From Agapanthus africanus (Eukaryota; Streptophyta; Magnoliopsida; Asparagales; Amaryllidaceae): a DNA stretch of 64,000 nucleotides. The notes beneath the pieces were generated by a model that did no database searches, was not told the DNA's origin, and was given only the letters and a program-made list of their open reading frames with translations. Location: contig CM057346.1 of assembly GCA_030015575.1 (NCBI GenBank), positions 560,734,315-560,798,314 of the forward strand, given 5' to 3'. Numbering within the stretch: the first letter of the stretch is position 1; every line of letters begins with the position of its first letter. Positions 1 to 11,325 of the stretch are shown in pieces. Both the position numbers and the translations under genes were made by a program.

Positions 1-954
1 ATTCTTGTCCAGCTTCGTCACTAAATATTGTAACGCGGTTTTCTATATTTTACGTTAGTTTTCGGTAAAAACTTAAAACTATGATAATCTACATATTTCG
101 ATGTAGATGTTCAAAATATCTAAAAACACTTAATTTGGATCAACGATTACAGAGTTATGGTCTCTCTCGAAAATCGTTATTCGGTTTGATATGAAATTTT
201 TACTGTAGATTTGTAATTCTATCTATTATTTTATCCTAATATTCCAATAATTTTCAAAAGTGGAAATTAATTTATAAAAATTATTTTAAAATTAAAGGTT
301 TTGTAAGATCGTTTTGGAAATGATAAATGTATGATATTTATTTATAACTTTGTTTTATTGTATGCAAAAATGAATATAAGTACATAAAATTTCAGCGATA
401 AATAACATGAATTAACATATGTGAAGCAAACATATAATCCGATCATGATTAACCGTCTAAAACAATAATACTTAACATGTTATCAACCATTGAATGCAAG
501 GTTTTATAACTAAACATATATACTTTATTTCAACCATTTTTTAATTTAAATTTTTTTTTTATCATGAGACTAACAAGTTATCTCAAGATTCGGCATGGTA
601 AGGGGATGAATTTCAAGTAGAGAAAATGAGGAGGAGAGGGGACTTACAGGTTATGTGAGTCGGTATAACAACCGACTCACCATTTAGATAAAATTCTTAA
701 CCGAGTCTTTAAACCTTGATGGAACCGATGCTTCTCCAAGATCAAAGGAAAAGATATTTTATTTTATTTTTAGAATTGATCAAAAAGAAATGGCTAAGAT
801 GGGATGAAGAAGAGATGAAGAGATATTTGTATTAAAAGAAAATTGAAACTCTTCATAATAATTTTACTTAATTATAATCTATAACCATCTTAATTATGTT
901 GGGAGTTAAAAGGAAGATGAAATGAAAGGTCTCATTTGTAGGTTATGTGAAGGA
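1..954. other. AT-rich flank without a recognisable gene
   Basis: No open frame with a recognisable domain and no LTR structure is seen. The stretch is AT-rich, and the only structure noted is a short hairpin near 655-680, listed separately. It is the sequence outside the left end of the copia-1 element. Confidence 0.5.
655..680. repeat. Perfect 10-bp hairpin, possibly a CACTA subterminal remnant
   Basis: GTGAGTCGGT and ACCGACTCAC form a perfect inverted repeat around the 6-base loop ATAACA. A further related half-site (ACCGAGTC) follows near 700. Short ACCGACTC/GAGTCGGT dyads of this kind occur in subterminal regions of plant CACTA transposons. No CACTA terminus or transposase is visible, so this assignment is weak. 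Confidence 0.3.
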
Positions 955-959
955 TAAAA

Positions 960-1050
960 ATTGATAAAAAAAATAATTTCAAGAATAGGGATTTGAACAT
1001 GTGACCTATGGAGTAACAATGCAAGGATTTAACCAATGTGCTACATGGTT
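960..1050 (-). mobile_element. Candidate tRNA-derived SINE head
   Basis: On the minus strand, TAGCACATTGG (complement of 1033-1043) fits the RNA polymerase III box A consensus TRGYNNANNNG. GTTCAAATC (complement of 990-998) fits box B GWTCRANNC, about 35 bases downstream, the normal spacing for tRNA genes and tRNA-derived SINEs. The sequence does not fold into an evident full tRNA, so a SINE head or decayed tRNA-like sequence is more likely. A 3' tail and target duplication were not found. Confidence 0.4.
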
Positions 1051-1052
1051 GT

Positions 1053-1138
1053 GAAGCTTGTGGAAGATTGTGGATCCATTGACTTAGTCCACTAATTTTT
1101 TATTACTTAAGATATTTATTAACCCAACCATTGTAATT
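1053..1138 (-). repeat. Inverted copy of an internal copia-1 LTR segment
   Basis: This stretch matches, in reverse complement, about 85 bp inside the copia-1 LTR (around 1735-1820, and 21840-21930 in the other LTR), including the run from the HindIII-like AAGCTTGTGG to ACCCAACCATTGTAATTA. It ends five bases before the LTR begins at 1144. It may be a fragment of an oppositely oriented relative, or a sequence that the LTR once acquired. Confidence 0.6.
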
Positions 1139-1143
1139 ATCCC

Positions 1144-3347
1144 TGTAGGAATGCCTAGCACGACAACAAGGTTTCAGGAGGCATCGTCCATGCCATTTTC
1201 AAAAAATTGCCATGCTAAACTACCCTAACCCTAGAATCTTAACTAGAGAATTAGACAATACAACATGTAAACAACTTTATATCCAAGTGAACATGGAATA
1301 CAACTTTTGTAGACCGGTCCTTCACTTCAATAGCTCCGTGTTGTAGTCCCTTCGCTCCAATTAGTGATCTTCCGGACTCTTGAATGGCTCCACAAGATGA
1401 AAGGAACATGCTTGCATAAAGTCTTTGAGGCCGAAGATGATCTACGTCGAGGAGACACCAACCCAAGCTACCTCTTCACTAATTAGGGATTAGTGAAGCT
1501 AACACCCTAAACTAAATGGCTAACCTAGTAGAGGATGATAAAGTAGGATTTTTGCTCACTTTAGAATTAATTTTCTCACTAATTTTCTTCACCTCTCATA
1601 AACCTAGAGAGCTTTCTCTCTTGATGAAGAAGAAGATGAAGAGATAATGTTGTGAATGAATCATGAGAGAGAGGCAACCATGGGTGAGAAAATATCATAT
1701 ATATTAACTCTTGTAGAGACATAACCATGGCTAATTACAATGGTTGGGTTAATAAATATCTTAAGTAATACAAAATTCGTGGACTAAGTCAATGGATTCA
1801 CAAGCTTCTACAAGCTTCATCTATAAGCTAATTTCCAACTAATTTTTGATTTACTTTAAATAAATAAACCCTACATTATAATGAGCATGGTGTAAGTCTC
1901 ATACACCCATGTTGCATGTATCATCAAGCATGAGACAAAAAGAAAAACAATTAATATATATCACATATATATTAAGTGTGCACATGTGAGAAAAAGAAAT
2001 GCACAAGTGAGCAAATATTAGTTAATGTAAATTAATATATCAAATATATAATTATACATTAAATTATTAAATCAACACTTGATTCAATAATCCGGCTATA
2101 TCATATATAACCGACTAATATCATATGTATCATCTTATCGAATCAACAGTTGATTTGATAATCCGGCTATATCACATATAACCGTCCAATATCACATATC
2201 GCGGGAATAGAATACGGTATCACATACACGTATTAATCTCGGTCCCGCACATATCACATATATGCTCCTATTTCGTTTCGCCTGAGCCAGAAAACCTCTG
2301 TGTAGGACTCTAAAGACCCGTCAATATGCCGGCAGTATGTGATGATCATATCAGTCACCCACAAGCCGTCAGCAGTACTAACTGGACGTAACGGCTACCT
2401 GGGTATTGAGTGATTAGAAGATTAACAAGCAAGCCTGCTCATACTCCTGTAAAGCCTGTTAGTAACACTACCGTAAGTCTGGTCTCTTCGTCTGATATGT
2501 CGCATATCTAGTTTAGGGGTGGTAAACGTCAGACCCCAGTAACCGATAAGTCGTGCCGATGTGAGACTCATAACGGGTCGAGAAACTATTGATAACACTT
2601 ACTAGTAGATCTCCGTATCAGCCCTGGCCAGGGAATTCTTGTTATAACCAATCGAGTATAGCACAACATCAACCCCCAATACCAGGAGAGACGAATCCCC
2701 TCCTATCACTCATTGCCTCCATGTGACTCGGGACTGTATCCCAAAACCACCGTTTTACACGTTCTCTTGAATGAGGTAAAGTGGAAATCAAAGCACAGTG
2801 AGAATCACACAAGACTCTATGACGATCTCGGGTCTACAGACTAACCTGTATCAGTGTCACCAGAGAACTGCTATCTGACGATAGGTATAATACCAATTAG
2901 GAGTTCTTGGCGAGTCCGTTCAGTGTACCCAGTCTCCACTGAGCACTCGTATACCATCTTTGATGTCAAACACTAATGGAAGTGGGATCATCCATCGCCC
3001 ATCATATGGGTCAAGAAGCATATACGCTAGTCTAATCTGGAATATCGATGCCCTGTCTCGATACACCCTCGACTAGGAACTATTAAAGGATGTACTTATG
3101 GACTACCCTAGCCCCACTAGTATGATCTCCATCATAGTCCTGATAGTCAAGTACACATCCTAAGGGCTTTATCAACATGTGAGAGCAAGACAGTATCACA
3201 ATACAAGTCTACATGTTAAGACAAAGAGCAACCAGATAGCATACTATCATGTAGTGCAAGAAAGTCCTCTCTATATATGTCCAAGAATCTACTATAATAT
3301 ACATCATATGTACAATAATAGCCTCTAGGGCATACATATAACTAACA
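1144..3347 (-). repeat. Copia-1 3' LTR (2,204 bp)
   Basis: Starts TGTAGGA and ends ACTAACA on the plus strand, so it has TG...CA ends. It is matched along its length by 21254-21965 plus 41185-42663. It lies directly against a polypurine tract at its inner edge, which makes it the 3' LTR of the minus-strand element. The part near 2270-2480 shares blocks with the LTRs of copia-2 and LTR3. Confidence 0.95.
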
Positions 3348-3358
3348 ATCTCCCACTT
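3348..3358 (-). promoter_or_regulatory. Copia-1 polypurine tract
   Basis: On the minus strand AAGTGGGAGAT directly abuts the 3' LTR. This is the standard plant copia polypurine tract that primes plus-strand DNA synthesis. Confidence 0.9.
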
Positions 3359-3361
3359 GTA

Positions 3362-4105
3362 TTATGGCCAGTTGTTGTAGTATCTCATACCCAACATCCC
3401 GAAGAGTCTCTCAAATTGTATCTGGGGTATGGCCTTCGTGAGTGGATCCGCTGTGTTGTTCTTCGTGTCAACTCTCCTGACCTCGATTTCCCGGCGATCA
3501 ACTATCTCCCGGATCAGGTGATACCGTCTCAGAATATGTCTGGATCGCTGATGGGACCTGGGTTCCTTGGCCTAAGCCACCGCTCCATTGTTATCACAAT
3601 ACAAAGGTATTGGATGCTCGATGAACAGAACCACTCCAAGTTCGGTTATGAACTTCTTCATCTAGACAGACTCTTTGGCAGCATCGTTGGCAGCAATGTA
3701 TTCAGCCTCCATCGTCGAGTCTGCCACGGTTTCCTGTTTGGAACTCTTCCAACAAACCGCCCTTCCATTGAGGGTGAAGACAAATCCCGAGACCGACTTA
3801 GAGTCGTCCTTATCACTCTGGAAGCTCGAATCGGTAAAGGACTCCACTTGGAGTTCACCGTTACCATACACCAAGAACATCTCTTTAGTCCTTCTCAAGT
3901 ACTTGAGAATGTTCTTCACAGCTGTCTAGTGATTCTCTCCTAGATCTGCTTGATACCTACTCATTACACTTAGTGAGTATGCTACATCGGGTCTGGTATA
4001 TAACATCGCGTATATGATAGAGTCTACTGCCGAAGCATAGGGTATCCCTTGCATGTGAGCTCTCTCCAAATCAGTCTTGGGAGACATCTCTTTGGAGAGA
4101 GTGAG
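3362..4105 (-). pseudogene. Copia-1 RNase H, interrupted by stops
   Basis: This is the C-terminal part of the copia-1 polyprotein, in the same frame as the reverse transcriptase upstream. Visible motifs are YASAVDSIIYA, RPDVAYSLSVMSRY, the RNase H core with TDSSFQSD and MEAEYIAANDAAKES, and ADPLTKAIP near the end. The frame closes at the TAA at 3362-3364, three bases from the polypurine tract. It is not functional: in-frame stops lie at 4106-4108 (between RT and this part), near 3926 (TAG where copia proteins usually have Trp after ENH), at 3662-3664, and once more near 3575. RNase H normally removes the RNA template during reverse transcription. Confidence 0.85.
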
Positions 4106-5245
4106 TCAGATTGTGGGTAAATTCCCACGCTTGGAATCTTCCATACTAAACCTCTTTAGTATGGTGTCAATGTACCTGGATTGGGACAATCCCAGTATCT
4201 GTTTAGATCTATTTCTATAGATCTTAATCCTCAAGATGTAGGAGGCATCACCTAGATCTTTCATTGAGAATCTTTGTGATAAGAAGAGTTTGACCGAGTG
4301 CAGCATAGGAACATCATTTCCTATCAAGAGTATGTCATCCACGTATAATATGAGGAAGACAACCTTACTCTCTTCCACCTTCTTGTATATACAAGGTTCA
4401 TCTACGATTTTGATGAAGTCAAACTCTTTGACTACCACATCAAAACAGATGTTCCAACTCCGCGATACCTGCTTTAACCCGTAGATTGATTTAAGCAGCT
4501 TGCACACCTTTCCGCTGCTCCCACTGTCTATGAAGCCCTCCGGCTGAGTCATGTACACGCTCTCTTCTAAATCACCATTTAGAAAGACGGTCTTAACATC
4601 CATCTGCCAGATTTCATAGTCATGGTATGCAACAATGGCAAGTAGGATCGGGATGGACTTAAGCATAGCCACTGGAGAAAAGGTTTCATCATAATCCACA
4701 CCTGGTCGTTGACGAAAACCTTTTGCAACAAGTCTAGTTTTGAAAGTCTCAACTTTTCCATCTACACCAAATTTCTTCTTAAAGATCCATTTGCTCCCAA
4801 TGGGGTTTACCCCTTCGGGAGCAACTTCCAAAGTCCATACTTTGTTTGTGTACATGGATTCCATCTCAGATCGCATTGCATCCAACCATTTCACAGAGTT
4901 CCCACCCGTGATGGCCTGCTCGAAGCTAGTTGGGTCATCATCTTCCATGATGCAATCCTCGCTCCCACCATCAATGAGAAAACCGTAGTATCTTTCAGGT
5001 GGATGAGGAATCCTACTAGATCGGTAGAGAGGCTGAGATTCATTGGGAACTATTGAATCCTCTAGTTCCACTAAATCTTCAATTGTAGTCTGTGTAGTTG
5101 GAAATTCTTCTAGCTCTACCTCTTTGCCACTAATTTCCTTTGAAAGAAATTCCTTTTCTAAAAAGGTGGCATGTCGTGAAACATATACCTTTTGTTCCTC
5201 GCTGTGGTAGAAAAGATATCCATGTGAATATTTAGGATATCCCAC
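4106..5245 (-). pseudogene. Copia-1 reverse transcriptase
   Basis: 379 residues open to the stop at 4106-4108. The RT domain runs from about residue 135 to the end. WIFKKKFGVDG lies at 153-163, QMDVKTVFLNG at 214-224, IYGLKQ at 254-259, and the catalytic YVDD at 301-304, within LYVDDILLIGND. The N-terminal 100 residues are the linker between integrase and RT. The frame overlaps the upstream integrase frame by about 90 bases because a deletion near 5385 shifted the reading frame. The polymerase copies element RNA into DNA in cytoplasmic particles. The active site is intact, but the frameshift and the stop before RNase H prevent a whole polyprotein. Confidence 0.9.
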
Positions 5246-6597
5246 AAACTTGCAAAGAACTGACCGTGCCTCGAGTTTGTCCGAATTTTGCTTTTTGACA
5301 TAGGTCGGAAAACCCCATATCTTAACTCTTTTAAGACATGGTCTCTTCCCACTCCATATCTCATATGGTGTGGGTATGCTGCTGTCTCAAGCGCATAACC
5401 CCAAAAGGAAATAGGCAACTCAGCGGTGCTCATCATAGAGCGCACCATATCTAATAGGGTGCGATTCCTCCGCTCTGATACACCGTTGTGCTGTGGTGTA
5501 TACGGAGGAGTAAGCTGAGAGAGAATCCCATTCTCTTTTAGATAGTCACGGAATTCCGTGCTCAAGTATTCTCCTCCCCGATCAGATCGTAGGATTTTAA
5601 TACTTTTACCCGTCTGGTTCTCGACTTCATGTTTATATTCTTTGAATTTCTCAAAAACTTCAGACTTGTGTTTCAACAGGAACACATTTCCGTATCTTGA
5701 GAGATCGTCAGTGAATGTAATGAAATATGAGGAACCATCCTTGGCATGTGTAGACATGGGACCGTATATATCACCATGTATCAGTCCCAAGAGTTCCGTA
5801 ACTCTTTCTCCGTGTCCAGTAAACGGAGTTTTGGTCATCTTTCCTTTGAGACATGACTGGCAAGTTTCATAAGATGATAATTCGAACGGATTCAAATATC
5901 CATCCTTATGTAACTTAGCTAGTCGTGTTGCAATGATATGACCTAGTCTACAATGCCACAAGAAGGATTCGTTCATTTCTGAACTCTTCCTCTTGTGTGT
6001 GTTTTGTACGTTAAGAACTGTGCTTTGATTTAGAATGTATATACCATTATTTAACGAGCCCGATCCATTCAACTTTTGATTCAGAAAAATGTTCATAATA
6101 TTATCCTGTACTACAAAATTATATCCTTCTTTACTTAATAAAGAAACTGATATAAGATTGCATATCAGGTTCCGTATGTAATAGCATTCGTTCAGAATCA
6201 ATGTATTACCATTTGGTAATACAAGATGATATTCGCCAACTGCTTTGGTTGCAATATTTTCACCATTCCCTACTCTTACAGAATGATCATCCATTCCCAG
6301 TTCTCTACCTTTCCTTAGCCCATACAACATATTACATATATGGGATCCCGATCCGGTATCTAATACCCAGGATATAGAGTGTACTGAGAAACAGTTCTCG
6401 GTAACTAACACACCCGAAGAAGATGCATCAACATGCTTATTCTTCGTTTGGGCGGCGTGGGAATCCGGATATACCCCTATTTCCTGCTCAGTATTATAAC
6501 AATTATAAGAAAGAACGGAACCAACGGTCCCCTGCTCAGTATAACAAGCGGGTTCAGTCAATACATTCATATTATTATCTTGATTAAGGTCTGACAT
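5158..6597 (-). pseudogene. Copia-1 protease and integrase, no Gag
   Basis: 479 residues. Only about 70 residues precede the protease active site DTGSGS (80-85); the Gag capsid domain and zinc knuckle normally found there are missing. A GAG-pre-integrase zinc motif follows (H215, H220, C246, C249). The integrase core has D276, D339 and E375 with exactly 35 residues between the last two, the D,D35E signature. After residue 408 the frame is wrong: the usual stretch after ETAAY is deleted and the homologous protein continues in the frame ending at 4106. The residues after 408 are therefore not authentic. TPPYTPQHNGVSERRNR and DLSRYGNVFLLKHKS resemble Tork/Angela elements. The start at 6597 is the first Met and may not be used. 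Confidence 0.9.
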
Positions 6598-7051
6598 GGT
6601 CGCTACCTGGAGAGAGAGAGAGAGAAGAAAACACTTAGCGTATACTCTTGCAAAATTAGATTGATTATTATCTTATCTAATTAGGATGGCTCCCACTATT
6701 TTTATCAAATCTTCCTTCAAACCCTAAAAGTTAAGACTAGCCGGGATTAATTACACCTTACAAGTTCGCCAATCTTTCAGCCAGGCCAGTGTCGGTACTT
6801 TGAGAGAGGTTCCCCATGCTTTCGCACGGACTTAATTAAAATAAACCTCATTTTTCCAGGAGCGTAACCCCGTTAACACCTTTCTAGACACTTACTTGAT
6901 CGGCTAATTGTGATGTGTAAAACTCTCCCAGGAGTAACTCTTACTCGCAGTGGGTATCGGGATCCAACTATCTCATAGAAGGTATGCAATCTCATTACAA
7001 ATTTCAACACTTGAAATTCCCGATAATACTTTTGCCCCTAACCTCCTATGA

Positions 7052-7248
7052 CCTTGACAAAGGCCAACAAACCATAAGATGCTAGTCATGTTCAACCCGT
7101 CATTTCCTGATTGAATTAAACCCATCCGTACGACCCTTGACAAAGGCCAACAAAGTCGTACGACCACCCTAATCCAATCGCATCACATGCATAAGCAGAT
7201 AAGCACTAGTCAGTTACCGCACACTACGCCTTGACAAAGGCCAACAAA
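7052..7248 (-). repeat. Three dispersed copies of a 20-base leader motif
   Basis: CCTTGACAAAGGCCAACAAA occurs identically at 7052-7071, 7135-7154 and 7229-7248, with 83 and 94 bases between starts and unrelated sequence between. In copia-2 the matching places (for example near 54172-54340) keep only CCTTGACA-like parts. Confidence 0.85.
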
Positions 7249-7394
7249 CGCAGCACGAATACTAAATAGTCTTTATCTGAAATGACAGAGGGCTATGTCA
7301 GGTTTTTAAGAAAACTTTTTGCGTAATGAACTTTATATCATTGCGGAATCGAGTGATTTTGAAAAGGAGTGTTTTTGAGGCATTTAGTAGTTTT

Positions 7395-7640
7395 GCTAAA
7401 GAGGTCACTCCCGGTGAAGGGATTTTGGCTCTTTCCTCATCGAATGAGATGCCGGATATTCTATAAGGAATACCGCTATGCAAAGCAAAAAAATAATAAA
7501 GCAATCAAAAATAAAACCGAGTGGGTTGTAGCATCTGCTAGTTTCGCTAGAGGTCACTCCCGGTGAAAGGATCTCGGCACTTTCCTTATCGAATGAGGTG
7601 CTGGATATCTTATAAGGAATACCGCTATGCAAAGCAAAAA
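7395..7640 (-). repeat. Duplicated hairpin-rich leader block (copia-1)
   Basis: Two units, 7395-7490 and 7545-7640. Each holds three potential stems: TCCC/GGGA around 6 or 7 bases, CTCAT/ATGAG around CGA (CTTAT in the second unit), and GGATATTC/GAATACC around about 6 bases (one change in the second unit). The same block occurs twice in each copia-2 unit. Position in the leader fits a packaging or dimerisation signal; that is inference. Confidence 0.7.
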
Positions 7641-8204
7641 CTAGAGCTACCCTTTTAGAAAATTTGATTCCACAACATTTTTTAGGTTTCTTTTCTTTCA
7701 TTAATCTCATTAATGAAGTCCCATCATTTATGCTTCTTAAGCATCACAAAAAGAAACGAAAATATAACGTACGCTTATGCCATCCGCATTCGCCACAGTG
7801 TCCTGTTATGCACCGTGTTCATATCAGAAAACTGCATTCTAATACCGTCCATTCATTATCTATTTGTTGTATTTATCGGTATTATTAACCAGTGTCTACT
7901 CAGTATTACAGATTACAGGTATCCATGACAAAATACTAGAACTGCATTCAAAAGAACGAATATATCACTTGAGGGAAGACACTGCGACCAGAAACGCAAA
8001 CCGACCAATACTTCAGGAGTTCCTTTACACAACAAGTTGTGTACACATTTTTTTATCTAAATGGTCTAACACAACAAGTGTGTACACAAGACTTTTAAGC
8101 ACATGTGGATATGATTTTATATGCATTCAAGGAGATGATTTTATATGCATATGATTTTATATGCATTCAAGACTAAAAAGCATGTGTTCAAATCAAAAGG
8201 AATC

Positions 8205-8640
8205 AAACAAATCAGCATGAGCCATAATGGGGCAGCCATGAATCAAGCCACATGTGGGAATGGAGTAATGAGCATTTAATGGTGAAGATTATGTGTGTGA
8301 TTTAAAGATTCAAATTTCCTTCCAAAACTGAGTGCAAATCAAATTCAAATAGACAAATCAGCATGGACTATGATGGGGAAGACAAGAATCAAGGCACAAA
8401 TGGACATGAAGTAATGTGCATTTAATGCTAAAGATTATGTGTTGATTTAAAGATTCAAATTTCCCTCCAATAATAAGTGCAAACCAAAATCAACTAGACA
8501 AATCAACATGGACCATAATGGGGGCAGCCATGAATCAAGTCACAAATGGACATGAAGTAATGAGCATTCAATGCTAAAGATTTTGTGTTGATTTAAAAAT
8601 TTGAATTACCCTCCATTCTTTGGAGCCTATAAATACAGAC
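8205..8640 (+). repeat. Three ~145-bp tandem repeats in solo LTR 1
   Basis: The unit ATCAGCATG...ATTCAAATTTCC begins near 8211, 8357 and 8502 (spacing 146 and 145). Copies are imperfect. They lie just upstream of the TATA box, so they would be promoter-region (U3) repeats. Solo LTR 2 lacks them. Confidence 0.8.
8628..8636 (+). promoter_or_regulatory. TATA box of solo LTR 1
   Basis: TATAAATAC preceded by GAGCC, about 810 bases into the LTR, is a standard plant TATA box. Solo LTR 2 has CCTATAAATACC at the matching place. Confidence 0.6.
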
Positions 8641-9683
8641 CATGGGGCAAAGGTTCAAAGGTCATTATTTAGTCTTGGATTGTCATTCTTTGTCCAAGTT
8701 TTCTATTCTCATTTTTTGTAAATAGCTTAGTCATCTTGAGTTCTTAACCTTCTCTTGATCCTTCAACCTCTTCATTGAGTTTGAAAGTTTAAGAGTTGGT
8801 TATTGATCTCAAGGGGTTGTATAATTCTTGAAGTTTAATAAAGTGTTCTTTTGTGCTTCCTTCACCATGAGTTCTTTGCCCTCTCTTAATCTTGCAACCT
8901 CTTTATTGAGCTTGCAAGTTTAAGTTTGGGTTATTGAACCCATGTCTTGCAATATGTTCTTTGGTTCCTAATCTTTTACTTACTTGCATTTTATTCTTGC
9001 TCTTTTAATTCTCGCACTTAAATTCCATGCATTTTAATTACTTGCTTGTAATCTTTTCTTTTCTTTGTTCTTCTCTTTTGTTATCTCTTTATGGTTTGTT
9101 TTGTGAATGGTGTGAATATTGTTGTTAGGAAAAGAGAAAGATATTGTAAGTTAACATTTCGTTTTTCATTTCCTTTTCCCATCTTTTCCATTTGAAACTC
9201 TGTCCAAACCCTATACAAGCGCTCTGTTAGGCACCCTACCCTACCAAGGTAAAGGTGATTCCTAACCGTGACCGGTTCCATTCGGTTTGGACGGAGGCGA
9301 AAGCAAGAGACAAGAACGGACGGACAAGGGTTAATAAGCCGGATTCCACGAATACCGTGCTTAAGTCCCCTAATCCACGTTGTTTCCGATTGTTCTAGCT
9401 TCATTGGTTAAGTTCGGCTCAAAGTACTTGAATACGGAATCCATTAACTTACACTATCCTATCGTTTCCTAACAAACCTTATACTTGAATATAACACATA
9501 GGTTAGATAACGAACAAATCCGCCACGCGCGTTAACTCGTAATAACAAGAACATAAAACGCTCTGTCTCCCTGTGGATCGACCCGTGCTCATCGCGGCTA
9601 GCTGCAAAGCGACACCGTCCTGATCGCGGTTAAACTTTAGAACTCTTAAATATCCGACACGCTTTTGGCGTGCGATCACACCG

Positions 9684-10066
9684 TTAGGTTACTTAACTAA
9701 CGGTATAGCGGGGCGGGACTAGCGCGGGTGCAAAACATAAGCAATGTTTATTATATATCATATATATAATAATAAAGTATTTGTCTCAAGCATATAAAGT
9801 GACCACATCACAGAATATCAGCAGCAGAAGTCCACATATGAAATATTGGATATATTAGGATGTCCGTGTTTTATATCAAGCCTAGACAAACTCACATCCC
9901 TAGACCCCTATGAGAGCGGAAAGCAACCCTACTAATTTTAGAGTTAGGAGACCCGGACTCGACTCCTCGAGATGGTCTCCCACTGCACTCTAGAACCCGG
10001 TTACTTGTGCTCCCTACCTTGGGTCTATCCTAATGAGGAAAAGTAAATAATATACATCAATGGTGA
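9684..10066 (-). other. Copia-1 leader, middle part
   Basis: Non-coding. Contains GCGGGTGCAAAACATA and ACCCCTATGAGAGCGG, both with clear counterparts in the copia-2 leaders (near 54965 and 55165). Continues at 20114 after the Tekay insertion; joining across one GGTGA gives an uninterrupted leader. Confidence 0.75.
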
Positions 10067-11287
10067 TGTCACGCCCCGCTTCCCAGAGTACGCTAAAATG
10101 GGCACGTGATATAGCCAACCATGCCACCTATGGGTAGGAAGTATCCATCCACAGTCACATTACGGCTGTAGAGATATCAAGAACAAAATAAAACTATCTA
10201 AAACATGTCCATAATCCAAGATAACATGAGTCAAGAATAAATAAATGCGGAAGCGAAAGATCCAATACAAAATAACTGGAATGTATGTCCCATAATGCGG
10301 GCTCACATCAGGAATAAAATGCAGGAAAGAAAAGCTAACTACCGCTAACACTCACAGCTCAGCCTGTCGGCTGAAGTACTCCTGCTCGGACTGCGACAGC
10401 GGTACAGAATCTGGGCCATGCAAAACCCAGACGTCAGCGCGTCAAGTCATCAAGTAATATAATAAACAGGCAATGCGAATATAAACATGAATAAAGCAAG
10501 GGTAACAATAATATGAATCAGAGCAGTGCAGGGTAGTGTGCAGTGGATAAACTGGACTGTTCTATCAGGTTTTCTATTCTAAAGTCTTTGAAACCAAATT
10601 GATGAATCATCGATGTAACTCAATAGTATCCCGTACATACCCGGGACCATGGCCCCAAGATTCTCGGGCTGAAACCGAGACATGCCGCTAGGCACCAAAC
10701 AGGAATATGTATAGATGAATGATGTCAGCATCATCATTCCAAGGCTGGCCTAGCCTAAAACTGATCAGAACAAGTAGCGAACTGTTGAGTTACAAGTCAG
10801 GTTTCACCTTTGATTTTCCCATACCCCCAAGTTATATGTGTAAGTCAAGTCAGGTATCCCGAAATCAAGAAACTAATGCCAACACAGGATCAGGTAAACA
10901 GGTTTGTCTGGATAGACAACAGGAACGGTCCATGAGGACTACATGTCAGGTTGGTTGGTATTAGACACAAGATCAGGTAACGGGTCAGGTCATGGTACAT
11001 CAGGTCAAGTCAAGCAGTATACGTTACCATGTCGGGTAAATCGATATGTATGTAGCAAGTCAGGTCAAGATGTAAACAATATCATGGGTGTGCTCATACT
11101 CAGTTACATAATCAAGCATGGTTATCAACAGCATGATCTAAGCAATGAATTAAGCAATAGGCAGATTCACTCAAATAGCAGTACAGTTATCAGTTATGTC
11201 ACAGAGATGATTTCAACATTATAAGAATGCAGTAAGACAATTATAGCCATTTAATCATGTTAACAAGTTAAGACTTCATGGATGCAA

Positions 11288-11325
<38 letters not shown>

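Larger units (their letters stand above)
6598..7815 (-). other. Copia-1 non-coding leader, 3' part
   Basis: No Gag-like protein is seen in any frame. The stretch holds a short GA run near 6610-6634, three copies of a 20-base motif (7052-7248) and two copies of a hairpin-rich block (7395-7640). The same order of landmarks occurs in both copia-2 units (53780-54900 and 61560-62680), so it is an old shared leader. It is interrupted on its right by a solo LTR. Confidence 0.75.
7816..9678 (+). mobile_element. Solo LTR 1 (1,863 bp), gypsy-like
   Basis: Begins TGTTCATATCAG, ends GTGCGATCA, and is flanked on both sides by CACCG (7811-7815 and 9679-9683). Removing it with one CACCG restores a leader that lines up with copia-2 near 54915. 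No internal sequence is attached, so the element was lost by recombination between its LTRs. The end contains GTGGATCGACCCGTGCT, close to the matching part of solo LTR 2. A TATA box at 8628-8636 shows plus orientation. Confidence 0.9.

Noticed and set aside
3416..3943. 175-codon plus-strand frame
   Set aside because: Antisense to the copia-1 RNase H, whose motifs are clear on the minus strand.
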